Part shown: piece by piece, positions 39,182 through 53,058 of the stretch | Numbering within the stretch: position 1 is the stretch's first letter | Layout of the letters: the number at the start of each line of letters is the position of its first letter | Source: Paraburkholderia caffeinilytica | GTDB lineage: Bacteria; Pseudomonadota; Gammaproteobacteria; Burkholderiales; Burkholderiaceae | Direction of reading: 5' to 3' | DNA: 64,000 bases | NCBI RefSeq assembly: GCF_003368325.1 | Contig: NZ_CP031467.1 | Location: 2,542,001 to 2,606,000, forward strand | Notes under the pieces: generated by a model | Seen by the model: the letters and a program-made list of their open reading frames with translations, nothing else | Databases searched by the model: none | What the model was told of the DNA's origin: nothing | Translations under genes and position numbers: made by a program

Positions 39182-40498
39182 ATGGGAAGCGAATCAGTCG
39201 TCGCCGCGCGGGTACCGGGTGCGCGTGCAGCAGGCCATCGGTGGAAGGTGCTGGGAGTCGGCTTTGCGGCGAACGCGAGTTTTTCGGCTGCGTTCTCGGG
39301 GATTCCGACCACGGCCGTGTTTTTGCGTTCGGGTTATCACCTCGGCAACGACGGGCTGGGGCTGGTGCTCGGCATGCTCGGCTTGGGCATTGCGGTAAGC
39401 GAGCTGCCGTGGGGACTCCTGACCGACCGTTGGGGCGACCGTCGCGTGCTGCTGCTCGGACTGCTTTCGACCGCCGCGGCGCTAGCCGGGCTGGCCTTGT
39501 TCGTGGTGCCGTCCGGCGCGCATGTGCCGGGCGTGGCGACGCTTGCGCCTGGCTTGCTGCTGGTTGGTCTGCTTGGCGGCAGCGTCAACGGGTCGAGCGG
39601 CCGCGCAGTGATGGCCTGGTTTCGCGAAGGTGAGCGCGGCCTCGCGATGAGCATTCGGCAGACCGCGGTGCCGGCCGGCGGCGGGCTGGGCGCGCTGGTC
39701 TTGCCCGTGCTCGCCTCGAGATTCGGCTTTGCCAGCGTGTACACCGTGCTGGCCCTTGCGTGCGCGATGACCGCGGTGTTCGCGTGGTGCTGGCTGCACG
39801 AACCTTCGCACACCGATGGCAGTGGCGCGGGTCCGGCTCGCAACGCTGCCGCTGCCGCTACCGCTGCCGCGCCGGCGAAGGTTTCGCCGTTACGCGATAT
39901 CGGCATCTGGCGCGTGGCGCTCGGCGCCGGCGCGTTGTGCGTGCCGCAGATTGCCATCGTGACATTCGGGACCGTATTCCTGCACGACTTCAGCCGCGCC
40001 GGCGTACTGGCGATCAGCATGACGATGGCCGCGGTGCAAACGGGCGCCGCCGTCGCGCGGGTGTGGAGCGGCGCGTGGACCGACCGGCGCGGCAATCGAC
40101 GCGCTTATATGCGTGCCTGCAGTGTGCTGACCGCCGTGCTGTTTGCATCGCTTGCTCTGGTGACGGGCCTGGTCGGCATGCACCCCGCGGCGATGACAGC
40201 GGTGTTCGCGCTGATGATCGTGCTGGGCGGCATAAGCGCATCCGCGTGGCACGGTGTTGCCTTCACGGAACTCGCGACGCTCGCCGGGACGAACCGCGCA
40301 GGCACCGCACTCGCAATCGGCAACACCTGTGTCTTTCTCACGCTGTTCCTGACGCCGCTCGCGATTCCGCTGTTGTTGTCGGTGGGTTCATGGCCAATGG
40401 TGTGGGCGGTAGCCAGTGTGTGTGCGTTGATTGCGTTGCCGGTATTTCCACGCGCGGCTCGTGTATTCAATTCGCATCGCGACGTAGTCTCCCTTTGA
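39182..40498 (+). CDS. Major facilitator superfamily transporter
   Basis: A 438-residue, 12-helix permease. The motif A region is GLLTDRWGDRRVLLLG, with a matching SGAWTDRRGNRRAYM after helix 7. A cytoplasmic loop rich in Ala/Pro separates the two halves. The layout resembles small-solute MFS carriers such as the CynX/nitrate group, but the substrate is not readable. It is divergent from a LysR gene, a pairing common for inducible uptake or efflux. Confidence 0.85.
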   Translation: MGSESVVAARVPGARAAGHRWKVLGVGFAANASFSAAFSGIPTTAVFLRSGYHLGNDGLGLVLGMLGLGIAVSELPWGLLTDRWGDRRVLLLGLLSTAAALAGLALFVVPSGAHVPGVATLAPGLLLVGLLGGSVNGSSGRAVMAWFREGERGLAMSIRQTAVPAGGGLGALVLPVLASRFGFASVYTVLALACAMTAVFAWCWLHEPSHTDGSGAGPARNAAAAATAAAPAKVSPLRDIGIWRVALGAGALCVPQIAIVTFGTVFLHDFSRAGVLAISMTMAAVQTGAAVARVWSGAWTDRRGNRRAYMRACSVLTAVLFASLALVTGLVGMHPAAMTAVFALMIVLGGISASAWHGVAFTELATLAGTNRAGTALAIGNTCVFLTLFLTPLAIPLLLSVGSWPMVWAVASVCALIALPVFPRAARVFNSHRDVVSL

Positions 40499-40691
40499 TA
40501 GAGACGCAATCGGCTATCAAATTCTCGGCGGGTTTCGGAGCGCTCCGATTTTCTCCCAGTTGTAGCGATGGTTCTATGGCCGCGCTTGACACGTCATTGC
40601 ATGTCAGGAAGCCGTCAAAGCAGGTGTAAAGCGACTGGGATTTCCCCTGCGCACTCGCCGAATAGACCTACAACAACCGAGAGAAATCATA

Positions 40692-41345
40692 GTGAACCTT
40701 CGAATCATTCTGGCGGACGATCATCCTTTCGTTCTACTTGGCGTGCGGGCCGCGTTGGAAATGCGTGCCGGTGTCACCATTGTCGGTGAGGCGACCACAC
40801 CCACCTCGTTGATCGAACTTTTGCGGAGCACGCCATGCGATGTGCTCGTTACCGACCTGACGATGCCGGAGACATCCGGTGTGGTCGAAGACGGTTTGGA
40901 TCTTGTCAGGCGAATCCGATCTGCGTGGCCATTGTTGCACATCGTCGTGATGACGGCTCTGACGAACACGGCGATTCTGCGTGCCATCGTGTCGGATGGC
41001 GTGGTCAGTGCGCTCAGCAAAATGGAGACGATGGACGAGCTTTGGCATGCGATCGAGGCGAGTGACAAAGGGGAGGTGTACGTCGGCCGCTCTGTCGCCG
41101 AAGCGCTTGCCCAGCCCTGGGACGAGACGTGCGATCTGCCGGTGGCTTCACGTTTGTCCCGCAGGCAGGCGGAAGTTATCAGAATGTCCGTGCGTGGCCA
41201 TTCGATCGCCGAGATCGCGCTCGCGCTTGGATGTCATCGTCGAACCATCAGTCGTCAAAAACGCGATGCAATGGCTAAACTCGGTGTCACCAACGATCCC
41301 GGCCTCTTTGCCTATATTCGTGTTCATGGAGTTCATGAAAGTTAA
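40692..41345 (+). CDS. RcsB/BvgA-like response regulator 1
   Basis: A 217-residue NarL/FixJ-type regulator using a GTG start. The receiver domain has the acidic pair in LADDHPFV, the phospho-acceptor Asp55 in VTDLTMPE and a Lys in LSKMETM. The LuxR-type helix-turn-helix is LSRRQAEVIRMSVRGHS...RTISRQKRDAMAKLG, whose TIS-x-QK-xx-AM-x-KLG recognition pattern is that of RcsB. It is the first of three related regulators in a row. Confidence 0.9.
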   Translation: MNLRIILADDHPFVLLGVRAALEMRAGVTIVGEATTPTSLIELLRSTPCDVLVTDLTMPETSGVVEDGLDLVRRIRSAWPLLHIVVMTALTNTAILRAIVSDGVVSALSKMETMDELWHAIEASDKGEVYVGRSVAEALAQPWDETCDLPVASRLSRRQAEVIRMSVRGHSIAEIALALGCHRRTISRQKRDAMAKLGVTNDPGLFAYIRVHGVHES

Positions 41346-41498
41346 ATCGCATAGCTAATCAATTATTAAAACGGTTCTCATCGGGCTATTTCGGAGCGAT
41401 CTTATGTTTATCCTCCGAAATATGTTCAATGATCGCGACAGGGCCAGTTGCTTCGGAGAGAGCGACAGGGAATCTGGATACGGGGGAGAAAAAAGACA

Positions 41499-42191
41499 AT
41501 GAACGATAACGCGGACTCAAGCACACCTGTTCGAACCATCATTGCGGACGATCATCCACTCGTTCTGTTGGCGATCGAGAATCTGATGGTGGGCTATCCG
41601 AATATGCAAATCGTCGGCCGTGCGGCCGACACCACAGAACTTTTCAATGAAGTCGATCGTATTCCATGCGACCTCGTTTTCATGGACCTCTACATGCCAG
41701 GAGGCATCCATGGCGACGGACTGGAAGCGGTCAGACAGTTCAAGGCACGCTATCCCGATGTTGCACTTGTTGTGCTCACCATGGAAACCGAAGCGGCCGC
41801 GCTGAGAAAGGTCGTCGCGCTCGGTGTCGACGGGCTGATCAGCAAACGCGACCGGATCGATCTGATTCACGTGGCCGCCGTCACGGCGTTGGCCCGCGAG
41901 TGCTATCTCGGGCCGGCGGTGCGCTCGCTGATTGCCGACGCAACGGTCGTGCAGCGGCTCGATTTTGTCCGGCAAATGCTGTCGCGCCGCGAACTGGAGG
42001 TGTTCACGCAATACGCTTCCGGGCTTGGCGTGACGGAGATTGCCGAGCGCTTCGGGCGCAGTGTCAAGACCATCAGCGCCCAGAAATGTACTGCGATGCG
42101 CAAGCTCGGCCTGCACAGCGACGCGGAATTGTTCCGCTTCGCCGTCGAGCATGGCGTGATCTCGGAGGATTGTTTGCAAAACCGGCGCTGA
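41499..42191 (+). CDS. RcsB/BvgA-like response regulator 2
   Basis: A 230-residue paralogue. The receiver has IADDHPLVLLAIENL, Asp63 in FMDLYMPGG and Lys in LISKRDR. The HTH is LSRRELEVFTQYASGLGVTE with KTISAQKCTAMRKLG. ATG 41499 has GGGGGAGA upstream; the longer frame from 41448 is not needed. It follows regulator 1 by 153 bp. Confidence 0.9.
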   Translation: MNDNADSSTPVRTIIADDHPLVLLAIENLMVGYPNMQIVGRAADTTELFNEVDRIPCDLVFMDLYMPGGIHGDGLEAVRQFKARYPDVALVVLTMETEAAALRKVVALGVDGLISKRDRIDLIHVAAVTALARECYLGPAVRSLIADATVVQRLDFVRQMLSRRELEVFTQYASGLGVTEIAERFGRSVKTISAQKCTAMRKLGLHSDAELFRFAVEHGVISEDCLQNRR

Positions 42192-42302
42192 GCCGGCGAG
42201 GCGCCGCGCCGGTCTGGTGGCGTGGCGAACTGAAGATGCACCTGGCACATCCCGGGGAGGCACGTCGCGTGCAGGGAGTGCCAGTCGATAAGACAACAAA
42301 AA

Positions 42303-42947
42303 ATGACACAAAAAATCCGAGTCATCGTGGCCGACGATCACGATTGCGTTCGTGTTGGCGTGATGCGCCTGCTGCAAGCGGCACCTCACATTGAGATAGT
42401 CGGCGAGGCACCGGATACCCAAACGCTGGCGGAGTTGCTCGACATCCATGTGTGCGACGTCGTCGTGTCGGATATCGGCATGCCGGGCATTGACGGTGCC
42501 AGCAACGCTGTCTCTTTTCTGCGCCGCCTGTTCCGGGAGCGGTCGCATCCCTGCGTCGTCGTGCTGACGATGATCTGTCATGCGCACCTGCTTTCGGGTT
42601 TATTGCACCTCGGCGTCGCAGGAATCGTCGACAAGCGCGATACCGCCGCGGCGTTGATCGAAGCGATCGAGGCAGCGGTTAGCGGCCGTATTTATCTATC
42701 GAATCAGGCGCGCGTCGCGATAAATGCAACCGATGCGCCGTCGCAGCCGCGCGCGGGCGTGCTGAGCGCGCGCGAATGGGAGGTCTTCCAACTTTATGTG
42801 CGAGGTCTGGCTGTTCACGAGATCGCGACACGTCTGCAACGCAGCGGCAAGACCATCAGCACTCAAAAGCGTAGCGCGATGCGCAAGCTCGGTCTCGAGA
42901 CGGAAAACGATCTTATTGATTATGCGAGACAGATAGGGTTGGCCTGA
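42303..42947 (+). CDS. RcsB/BvgA-like response regulator 3
   Basis: A 214-residue paralogue: VADDHDCVRVGVMRLL, Asp57 in VVSDIGMPG, Lys in IVDKRDT, and HTH LSAREWEVFQLYVRGLAVHE with KTISTQKRSAMRKLG. It follows regulator 2 by 111 bp. The three differ from each other across the receivers, so this is not a recent tandem copy. No kinase sits directly beside it; the hybrid kinase comes after the aquaporin. Confidence 0.9.
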   Translation: MTQKIRVIVADDHDCVRVGVMRLLQAAPHIEIVGEAPDTQTLAELLDIHVCDVVVSDIGMPGIDGASNAVSFLRRLFRERSHPCVVVLTMICHAHLLSGLLHLGVAGIVDKRDTAAALIEAIEAAVSGRIYLSNQARVAINATDAPSQPRAGVLSAREWEVFQLYVRGLAVHEIATRLQRSGKTISTQKRSAMRKLGLETENDLIDYARQIGLA

Positions 42948-43192
42948 CAGCCGTGTGAGAGAACTGAACCTCGACCCAGGCGATGGTTCTCGGGATTTAG
43001 GAGTCTTCTGATTGGTTGGCCGACGCTGCCGTTTCATAGTTGTGAATTAACTGAGGCTCGACTTCCAATGCCCGTCTGGCGAATGCAGTCATTTCGCCAG
43101 ACGCAGCAGTGACGAGCCTGGAAAATTCAGGCAGATGTCTAGCGGCTGGAGTGAGGCGCCGTCTGCCATTTGCACACGTGCAGGGAGGCGAG

Positions 43193-43939
43193 ATGGTAGG
43201 GCTAGGCAAGCGGTTATGGGTCGAAGGGGTCGGGACGGCCTGGGTGGTGTTCATCGGCTGCGGCAGCATTGTATTGAACACCGGGGGCGCCCAGCAAGGT
43301 TACGGCGTGCTCGAGGTTTCACTCGCTTTCGGTCTTGCGCTCGTGACGGCGAGCTACGCATTCGGCGCCATCTCCGGCGCGCACTTCAACCCGGCTGTCA
43401 CGATCGGCTTCACGGTCGCGCAGCGTTTTCCGGTTCGGGATCTGCTGCCTTACGTTGCCGCCCAGATTCTCGGGGCCGTCGGAGCCGCGGCGCTGCTTGC
43501 TTACGTGGCGAGCGGCCGCCCCGGCTTCGAACTGGCCGCGAGCGAATTTGCGGCGAACGGTTTCGGCGACCATTCTCCGGCCGACTATCAACTTCATTCT
43601 GCGCTGGTTGTCGAGCTGGCGCTGTCGTTCGCTTTCGTCATGGCGAGCCTGATGGTGGCCTGCCGGCGAAAGCTGCGGCCGATCGCGCCGCTGGTCGCCG
43701 GTGCGTGCCTGGCGATCGTGTACATGGTGTCGATTCCGGTTACCAACGGCTCGATCAATCCGGCTCGCTCCACCGGTCAGGCGCTGTTCGCCGGCGACTG
43801 GGCACTCGACCAACTCTGGCTGTTCTGGGCAGCGCCGTTGCTGGGTGGCGTCGCGGCCGGCGCACTGTTTTCCTTTCTCCTGGGCAAGTCCGGCCGTCAC
43901 ACCGTGTTGCTCGCTCGCGAGCAGGGCGAAGTCGCGTGA
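43193..43939 (+). CDS. Aquaporin (MIP family), AqpZ-like
   Basis: A 248-residue channel with six helices and both NPA boxes: HFNPAVT (Asn66) and INPARS (Asn189). The ANNA-type spacing and GSINPARSTGQALF fit the water-channel (AqpZ) branch rather than GlpF, which normally has Asp after the second NPA. GGGAGG precedes ATG 43193. The TGA stop overlaps a GTG that is in frame with the hybrid kinase, so translation could be coupled. Confidence 0.9.
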   Translation: MVGLGKRLWVEGVGTAWVVFIGCGSIVLNTGGAQQGYGVLEVSLAFGLALVTASYAFGAISGAHFNPAVTIGFTVAQRFPVRDLLPYVAAQILGAVGAAALLAYVASGRPGFELAASEFAANGFGDHSPADYQLHSALVVELALSFAFVMASLMVACRRKLRPIAPLVAGACLAIVYMVSIPVTNGSINPARSTGQALFAGDWALDQLWLFWAAPLLGGVAAGALFSFLLGKSGRHTVLLAREQGEVA

Positions 43940-43959
43940 GCGCCGCCTGGTCTCATTTC

Positions 43960-48429
<4,470 letters not shown>

Positions 48430-48443
48430 CACTGTGTCGCAGT

Positions 48444-48478
48444 GCACTGCACTGCACTGCACGGCACCGCACCGCAGC
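48444..48478. repeat. Seven tandem GCACN pentamers
   Basis: GCACT x3, GCACG, GCACC x2, GCAGC, starting 15 bp after the kinase stop codon. A short, partly degenerate tandem repeat outside any gene. Confidence 0.6.
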
Positions 48479-48581
48479 TAGGCTAGACGGGACGGGACGA
48501 GACAACACGCGGCTGCAGCCTCGCTTGGGCAATCACGTTGGCACGAGCTCGCGAGCCAATCCAGGCGATGAATCGAGAGGG

Positions 48582-48608
48582 CAAAAAAAACGCGGCCGAA
48601 GCCGCGTT
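48582..48608 (-). terminator. Hairpin with T-run on the minus strand
   Basis: AACGCGGC (48589-48596) pairs with GCCGCGTT (48601-48608) over a 4-nt loop. The eight A before it become a T-run on the minus strand. It would act as a terminator leftward, though no minus-strand gene reaches it; rightward it has only TTAAAG. Confidence 0.5.
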
Positions 48609-48744
48609 AAAGATTTGGAGACATCCCTCGATGAAGGAGTCACTTCTCGCACTTCGAATCATAACTGCGACTGCGCAAAAGATTCATTACGAATTGCGCA
48701 ATTAACTTTTCGTAAATATCCATGAAAGCATCGCTCCGGCTCTG

Positions 48745-48803
48745 CTTCGGAAGCGTTTCCGTGGGAAGGAAACGCACCGAAGCACCGCTTGCGGTGCTTT
48801 TTT
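48745..48803 (+). ncRNA. Candidate small RNA or attenuator ending in an intrinsic terminator
   Basis: A first long hairpin pairs CTTCGG with CCGAAG and, inside it, GCGTTTCC (48753-48760) with GGAAACGC (48768-48775). A second 7-bp stem, GCACCGC with GCGGTGC (48782-48788, 48791-48797), ends in TTTTTTT. The shape is that of an Hfq-type small RNA, or it is simply the terminator of the upstream kinase operon. No clear promoter was found. Confidence 0.5.
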
Positions 48804-48944
48804 CCCTGGCACGCACGAGCGCCAGGCGCCGCGATGCCATTTGACCCCGACGCAAACCGCTGCAACGGATTTGCACTAGTATGTGGGGGCTCCGCGCGTG
48901 GCCGAAATGTCGGCGCGGCGGTGCGTCAAAGTCCGGAGAAGACC

Positions 48945-49379
48945 ATGATTGCGCTTCGAAAACTGAATCTTGCCGTGGTGGTGTGGGCGTTGGCGTCGGG
49001 CGTTGCCTTTGCGGATGCGGTGGCGTTGAAGGCCGATCTCGAACCGTCGAGCGAAGTTCCGCCGCGCGTAAGTCACGGACACGGCATGTTGAACGCTACA
49101 TTCGATACGTCGACCAAGTCCCTGCAGTGGACGATCACCTATGAAGGGCTGAGTGGTCCGGCAACCGCTGCGCACTTCCACGGTCCCGCGCCGGTCGGGC
49201 AGAACGCCAAGGTCCAGGTGCCGATCGGGAAGGACGCGCTCGCGAGCCCGATCAAAGGATCGGCGGCGCTCACCGAACAGCAGGTAACGGACCTGATGGC
49301 GGGACAGTGGTACTTCAACGTCCATACCGCCCAGAACCCGACGGGTGAGATTCGCGGGCAGGTTTTGCCGGCGAACTAG
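48945..49379 (+). CDS. CHRD-domain protein, exported
   Basis: A 144-residue protein with a signal peptide (about 1-23, LAVVVWALASGVAFA) and a CHRD domain covering the rest. The domain features are LEPSSEVPPRVSHGHGMLNA, AAHFHGPAP and GEIRGQVLPAN. Bacterial CHRD proteins are secreted and of unknown role; in vertebrates the domain occurs in chordin. A GGAGA Shine-Dalgarno is 8-9 nt before ATG 48945. The longer frame from 48789 is not supported. Confidence 0.88.
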   Translation: MIALRKLNLAVVVWALASGVAFADAVALKADLEPSSEVPPRVSHGHGMLNATFDTSTKSLQWTITYEGLSGPATAAHFHGPAPVGQNAKVQVPIGKDALASPIKGSAALTEQQVTDLMAGQWYFNVHTAQNPTGEIRGQVLPAN

Positions 49380-49507
49380 GCAAGAGGACAACGAAAAAAA
49401 CGTTGCCCGATGACGCGGGCGTCTTTTCGAGATTAGAAGCCACCGTCCACCGGCGCGACGGCGAACGCACGTACCATGATGGGACACTATCGACGGAGCG
49501 TGTCCCA

Positions 49508-50479
49508 ATGAGTTGGCAAAGTGCACTCGCGTGCTGGTATCTGCGCAGGCAGTTTCGACCGCAAACTCTCAAGCCGAGTATCAATGTCGACCAGGCGCGT
49601 GCGCTGACAGCCAAGCGCGTCTGGTCACCACGCGTGCCGGGAGGCTGGCGTCTGCGCGAGTCGTACGGACCAGACGATTGGCCGCTGCAGGGCGAGTGGA
49701 TCGAGCGCGCTGACGGTGTGCCCGCTTCCGCTAACGGCCCGACTGTGCTGTATTGCCATGGTGGCGGCTACTATTTCTGTTCACCGCGTACGCATCGCTC
49801 GCTCGTATTCGGTCTCGCCACGCGTGCGAACGCACCGATCTTTTCCCTCGACTACCGTCTCGCCCCCGAGCATCGTTTTCCGGCCGCGCTCGACGATGCA
49901 ACCGCGGCCTACCGTCAGCTGGTCGCGGACGGCACGCCTCCCGAGTCGATCGTCATCGCGGGGGACTCAGCGGGCGGCGGCCTTGCGCTCGCTACGCTGG
50001 TCGCCTTGCGCGACGCCGGTGATCCGCTGCCGGCAGGCGGCCTGCTGTTCTCGCCATGGACCGATCTGGCCGCTGCGGGCGCCACGATCCGCACCAACGA
50101 CGGCCTGGATCCGATGTTCAGCGGTGCCGCGATTGCTCGGGCTGCGCAGGTTTATCTCGGCGACACGCCCGCGACGCATCCTTATGCGTCGCCCGTCTAT
50201 GCCGACCTGCATGGTTTGCCGCCGCTCTTCATCGTGGCGGGCAGCACGGAGGTATTGCTCGACGACTCGCAACGCGTTGCCGACAACGCGCGCACGACGG
50301 GTGTCGACTGCGAATTCGAAGTGTGGAAGAAGATGCCACACGTCTGGCCCTTGTTCACGCCGTTCATCCCGGAAGGCGGCCGCGCGCTCGACCGCGCCGC
50401 GGCCTTCGTGCGGCGCGTGACGACAACGAGCGGGCGTGGCGTGACTGCTCAGCCGTCCAGGGTGACGTCGATCGCCTGA
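49508..50479 (+). CDS. Alpha/beta hydrolase (hormone-sensitive-lipase family esterase)
   Basis: A 323-residue esterase: oxyanion hole HGGGYYF, nucleophile elbow GDSAGGG, LDYRLAPEHRFPAALDD, acid residue near VAGSTEVLLDD and His in MPHVW. This is the HSL/BD-FAE-type fold, acting on short acyl esters; the true substrate is unknown. Its last 31 bp overlap the 3' end of the convergent EcsC gene on the other strand. Confidence 0.9.
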   Translation: MSWQSALACWYLRRQFRPQTLKPSINVDQARALTAKRVWSPRVPGGWRLRESYGPDDWPLQGEWIERADGVPASANGPTVLYCHGGGYYFCSPRTHRSLVFGLATRANAPIFSLDYRLAPEHRFPAALDDATAAYRQLVADGTPPESIVIAGDSAGGGLALATLVALRDAGDPLPAGGLLFSPWTDLAAAGATIRTNDGLDPMFSGAAIARAAQVYLGDTPATHPYASPVYADLHGLPPLFIVAGSTEVLLDDSQRVADNARTTGVDCEFEVWKKMPHVWPLFTPFIPEGGRALDRAAAFVRRVTTTSGRGVTAQPSRVTSIA

Positions 50480-51291
50480 TAGGCGGCTTCGACCGTATCC
50501 TGGCCGTATTGCCGCTCCAGCCGTCGCACGGTGAAGTGACCGTGTGCGACCTGCTGGAAGTGGTCGATGAACACCGTATTGACCATTGCGCCGAGCACCG
50601 CGCCGATCGCCGGAATCGACTTGGCGGCGATCTGCTCGCTCACTTGCACCGAAAAGCGTGCGGCAATGGTGTTGAGAAGGCGCAGCAAGGCCGCGGAGCC
50701 ATGCGCGGTGAAGCCCTTCGTCGCGATTTCGGATGAAGCCTTCGATACCGCCTGCGCCAACGCGCCACGCATGATGAAGTAGCCCAGATCGGCGTCGTCG
50801 TCGGCTTTCGAGGTGCCGCCCATGCCGAGCACTGTCAGGCATTGCAACTGTGTGTCGATCGACGACAGATCCTCGCCCTCGCTGCGCGCGATGTCGCAGA
50901 TCGAGCGAAACATCAACGTGGTTGTGACCGGCAACTCGACGGGTAGCGCGAACAGACCGAATGCGCCGCCCGCCGCGCCCGTGGTTGCCACGGCGAACTT
51001 GTGCAGGAGGTTGCTCGGCTTGTCGGGCACCACCAGGGGCGCGGCGCCAGCCTGCCGCCCCAGCGTGCGCAGCGCGATCGAGAGACACTTGCGCAACGCC
51101 AGTTCCGTCGCATCCGTGACCTTTTCGTTGGCAAAAGCCGGCATGCGCGAGAGCAGCTTCTCGAGCGGCGCGCCGACGATGCTCGCCAGTTTCATCGCCA
51201 GTGCGGGGCTCTCCAGTTCGTGCTTTGCGCGTCGCAGCGCGCTCAGGTCGTCGTCCGATAACGATTGTGCTGCGAGCGAACTCGGCTCCAT
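50449..51291 (-). CDS. EcsC-family protein
   Basis: A 280-residue protein matching the EcsC family: GFALPVELPVTTTLMFRSI-like text is seen as LFALPVELPVTTTLMFRSI, with SEQIAAKSIPAIGAVLGAMVNTVFIDHF further on. GGGAGG lies just before ATG 51291. EcsC family function is poorly known (in Bacillus it is encoded with an ABC transporter). It converges on the hydrolase with a 31-bp antisense overlap. Confidence 0.85.
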   Translation of the reverse strand: MEPSSLAAQSLSDDDLSALRRAKHELESPALAMKLASIVGAPLEKLLSRMPAFANEKVTDATELALRKCLSIALRTLGRQAGAAPLVVPDKPSNLLHKFAVATTGAAGGAFGLFALPVELPVTTTLMFRSICDIARSEGEDLSSIDTQLQCLTVLGMGGTSKADDDADLGYFIMRGALAQAVSKASSEIATKGFTAHGSAALLRLLNTIAARFSVQVSEQIAAKSIPAIGAVLGAMVNTVFIDHFQQVAHGHFTVRRLERQYGQDTVEAAYQAIDVTLDG

Positions 51292-51431
51292 GTGCCTCCC
51301 TGGCGTCATGTATTGTCGATTCTTCAGTCGATTGCCGACGCGATGAGCCGCATCGGCGGGCTCCAGCTTAGAGCATCGCCTCATGGTATGATTCCCAATC
51401 GTTTGACGAGTCAACTGTTGCTCCATCAAAA

Positions 51432-53027
51432 ATGGCTGTCCATACCGCGGCCCACCACTCGAGTGGGCAAGTTCTACCTTTCCGCGAATCGCTCCTGGCG
51501 ATGCTCGGCGTTTCCTTCGTTTCGATGCTGGTCGCTCTGGACCAGACCGTGGTCGGCACCGCGTTGCCCACCATCGTCGCGGAACTGAAGGGTTTCGAAC
51601 TCTACGCGTGGGTCGCCACGTTGTATTTGCTGACCTCGGTGATCACCGTGCCGATCTTCGGCCGCCTTGGGGATTACTACGGGCGCAAGCCATTCGTGAT
51701 CGCGTCGATCGTCGTGTTCACGGCGGCGTCGGTGCTCTGCGGCGCCGCCAACAACATGCTGTTCCTCGTGCTCGCGCGCGGCTTGCAGGGCATCGGCGGC
51801 GGCATGCTGGTCGGCACCGCCTTTGCGTGCATTCCTGATCTCTTTCCCGACTCGGTCATTCGACTGCGCTGGCAGGTGCTGATGAGTTCGGCGTTCGGGA
51901 TTGCGAACGCGGTGGGGCCGTCGCTCGGTGGTTTTCTCACGCAGTACTACGGCTGGCGCTCGGTGTTTTATGTGAATCTGCCGGTCGGTCTGCTGTCGCT
52001 ATTTTTCGTCTGGCGTTTCCTGCCGCATCTGCGGCACATCGAGCACAAAGGCAAGATGCGGCTCGATTGGCCGGGGGCGCTGTTGATCGCGGTGGCGCTC
52101 GGCTCGCTGCAATTGTTCGTCGAGATGCTGCCGAAGCACGGCGTCACGCTGGGCGCGTTCGTGTTGCTGGCCCTGAGCGTTGCCTCGGCATACGGCTTGT
52201 GGCAGTGGGAAAAGCGTTGCCCGACGGCGATTTTGCCGGTGGATATGTTTCGCAATCGCAGTCTGGCTGCGCTCTTCACGCTCGCCGTGCTGGGCGGCTT
52301 CACGATGTTCTCGTTGCTGTTCTACGCACCGTTGCTATTTCAGGGCGGCTTCGGGATGTCGCCGAAAGAAGCGGGGCTCGTCATTACGCCGCTTGTCGTG
52401 TTCATCACGATCGGCAGTATCGCCAACGGACGCATCGTCTCGCGTGTGCGCAATCCGAATCTGATGCTGTACGTCGGCTTCGCGCTGCTGGCGCTGGCGT
52501 GCCTCGGCGCGGTCGTCGCGACGCGCGCCATGCCGCAATGGCTGCTGATGTCGTTCATGGTGCTCGGCGGCCTCGGCCTCGGTTTCGTGATGCCGAATCT
52601 GACGATCTTCGCGCAACAGACAGCCGGGCGCGAACACCTTGGCATCGCCACCGCGCTGCTGCAGTCGCTGCGGATGATAGGCGGGATGATCGGCACGGCG
52701 CTTACCGGCACGCTGGTCAGCCATATGTACGCGAGCGGTGTGCGCAGTGCGCTGGAAAACGATCATGCGTCGCCATGGTTCGCCGATCTCGGCGACCCGC
52801 AAATCCTCATCAATCGCGACGCGCAAGCCACCTTGCTCGGCCAGCTGGCGCATGCGGGCCACAACGGCGCGATGCTGCTCGAGAGCGCGCGCGAGGCGCT
52901 CGTTGCCGCGATCCATCTGGGTCTCGCGCTGGCGGCGCTCATCGCTGTGGTGTCCGTGTGGCAGAGCCGCCGCGTGCCGCCGATCAAGCTTCAACGCAAG
53001 CTCGAGCCGGTGATTCACGCGGATTGA
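51432..53027 (+). CDS. DHA2-family multidrug efflux permease (EmrB/QacA type)
   Basis: A 531-residue, 14-helix MFS pump. The motifs LDQTVVGTALPTIVAEL (motif D1), GRLGDYYGRKPFVI (motif A) and RGLQGIGGGMLVG (motif B) and the antiporter motif C, GPSLGGFL, are visible. A long loop at the C-terminal side precedes the last helix. It probably exports toxic or hydrophobic compounds. A MarR regulator follows 31 bp later. No EmrA-type membrane-fusion gene is beside it. Confidence 0.92.
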   Translation: MAVHTAAHHSSGQVLPFRESLLAMLGVSFVSMLVALDQTVVGTALPTIVAELKGFELYAWVATLYLLTSVITVPIFGRLGDYYGRKPFVIASIVVFTAASVLCGAANNMLFLVLARGLQGIGGGMLVGTAFACIPDLFPDSVIRLRWQVLMSSAFGIANAVGPSLGGFLTQYYGWRSVFYVNLPVGLLSLFFVWRFLPHLRHIEHKGKMRLDWPGALLIAVALGSLQLFVEMLPKHGVTLGAFVLLALSVASAYGLWQWEKRCPTAILPVDMFRNRSLAALFTLAVLGGFTMFSLLFYAPLLFQGGFGMSPKEAGLVITPLVVFITIGSIANGRIVSRVRNPNLMLYVGFALLALACLGAVVATRAMPQWLLMSFMVLGGLGLGFVMPNLTIFAQQTAGREHLGIATALLQSLRMIGGMIGTALTGTLVSHMYASGVRSALENDHASPWFADLGDPQILINRDAQATLLGQLAHAGHNGAMLLESAREALVAAIHLGLALAALIAVVSVWQSRRVPPIKLQRKLEPVIHAD

Positions 53028-53058
53028 TTTTTTAGCCTTACCGTTTTACTGACAGATC

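Larger units (their letters stand above)
48430..48944. other. 515-bp region between hybrid kinase and CHRD gene
   Basis: No protein gene is supported. It holds a GCACN pentamer run (48444-48478), a hairpin with a leftward T-run (48582-48608), and a two-hairpin element ending in a clear intrinsic terminator (48745-48803) that could be a small RNA. Confidence 0.7.

Noticed and set aside
43135..43959. Extension of the hybrid kinase frame upstream through the aquaporin gene
   Set aside because: This frame reads the aquaporin gene out of frame; the NPA boxes are in the other frame and the kinase signal peptide begins near 43960-43972.
48430..48944. CRISPR-like array from the GCACN repeat
   Set aside because: Units are only five bases, contiguous and without spacers.
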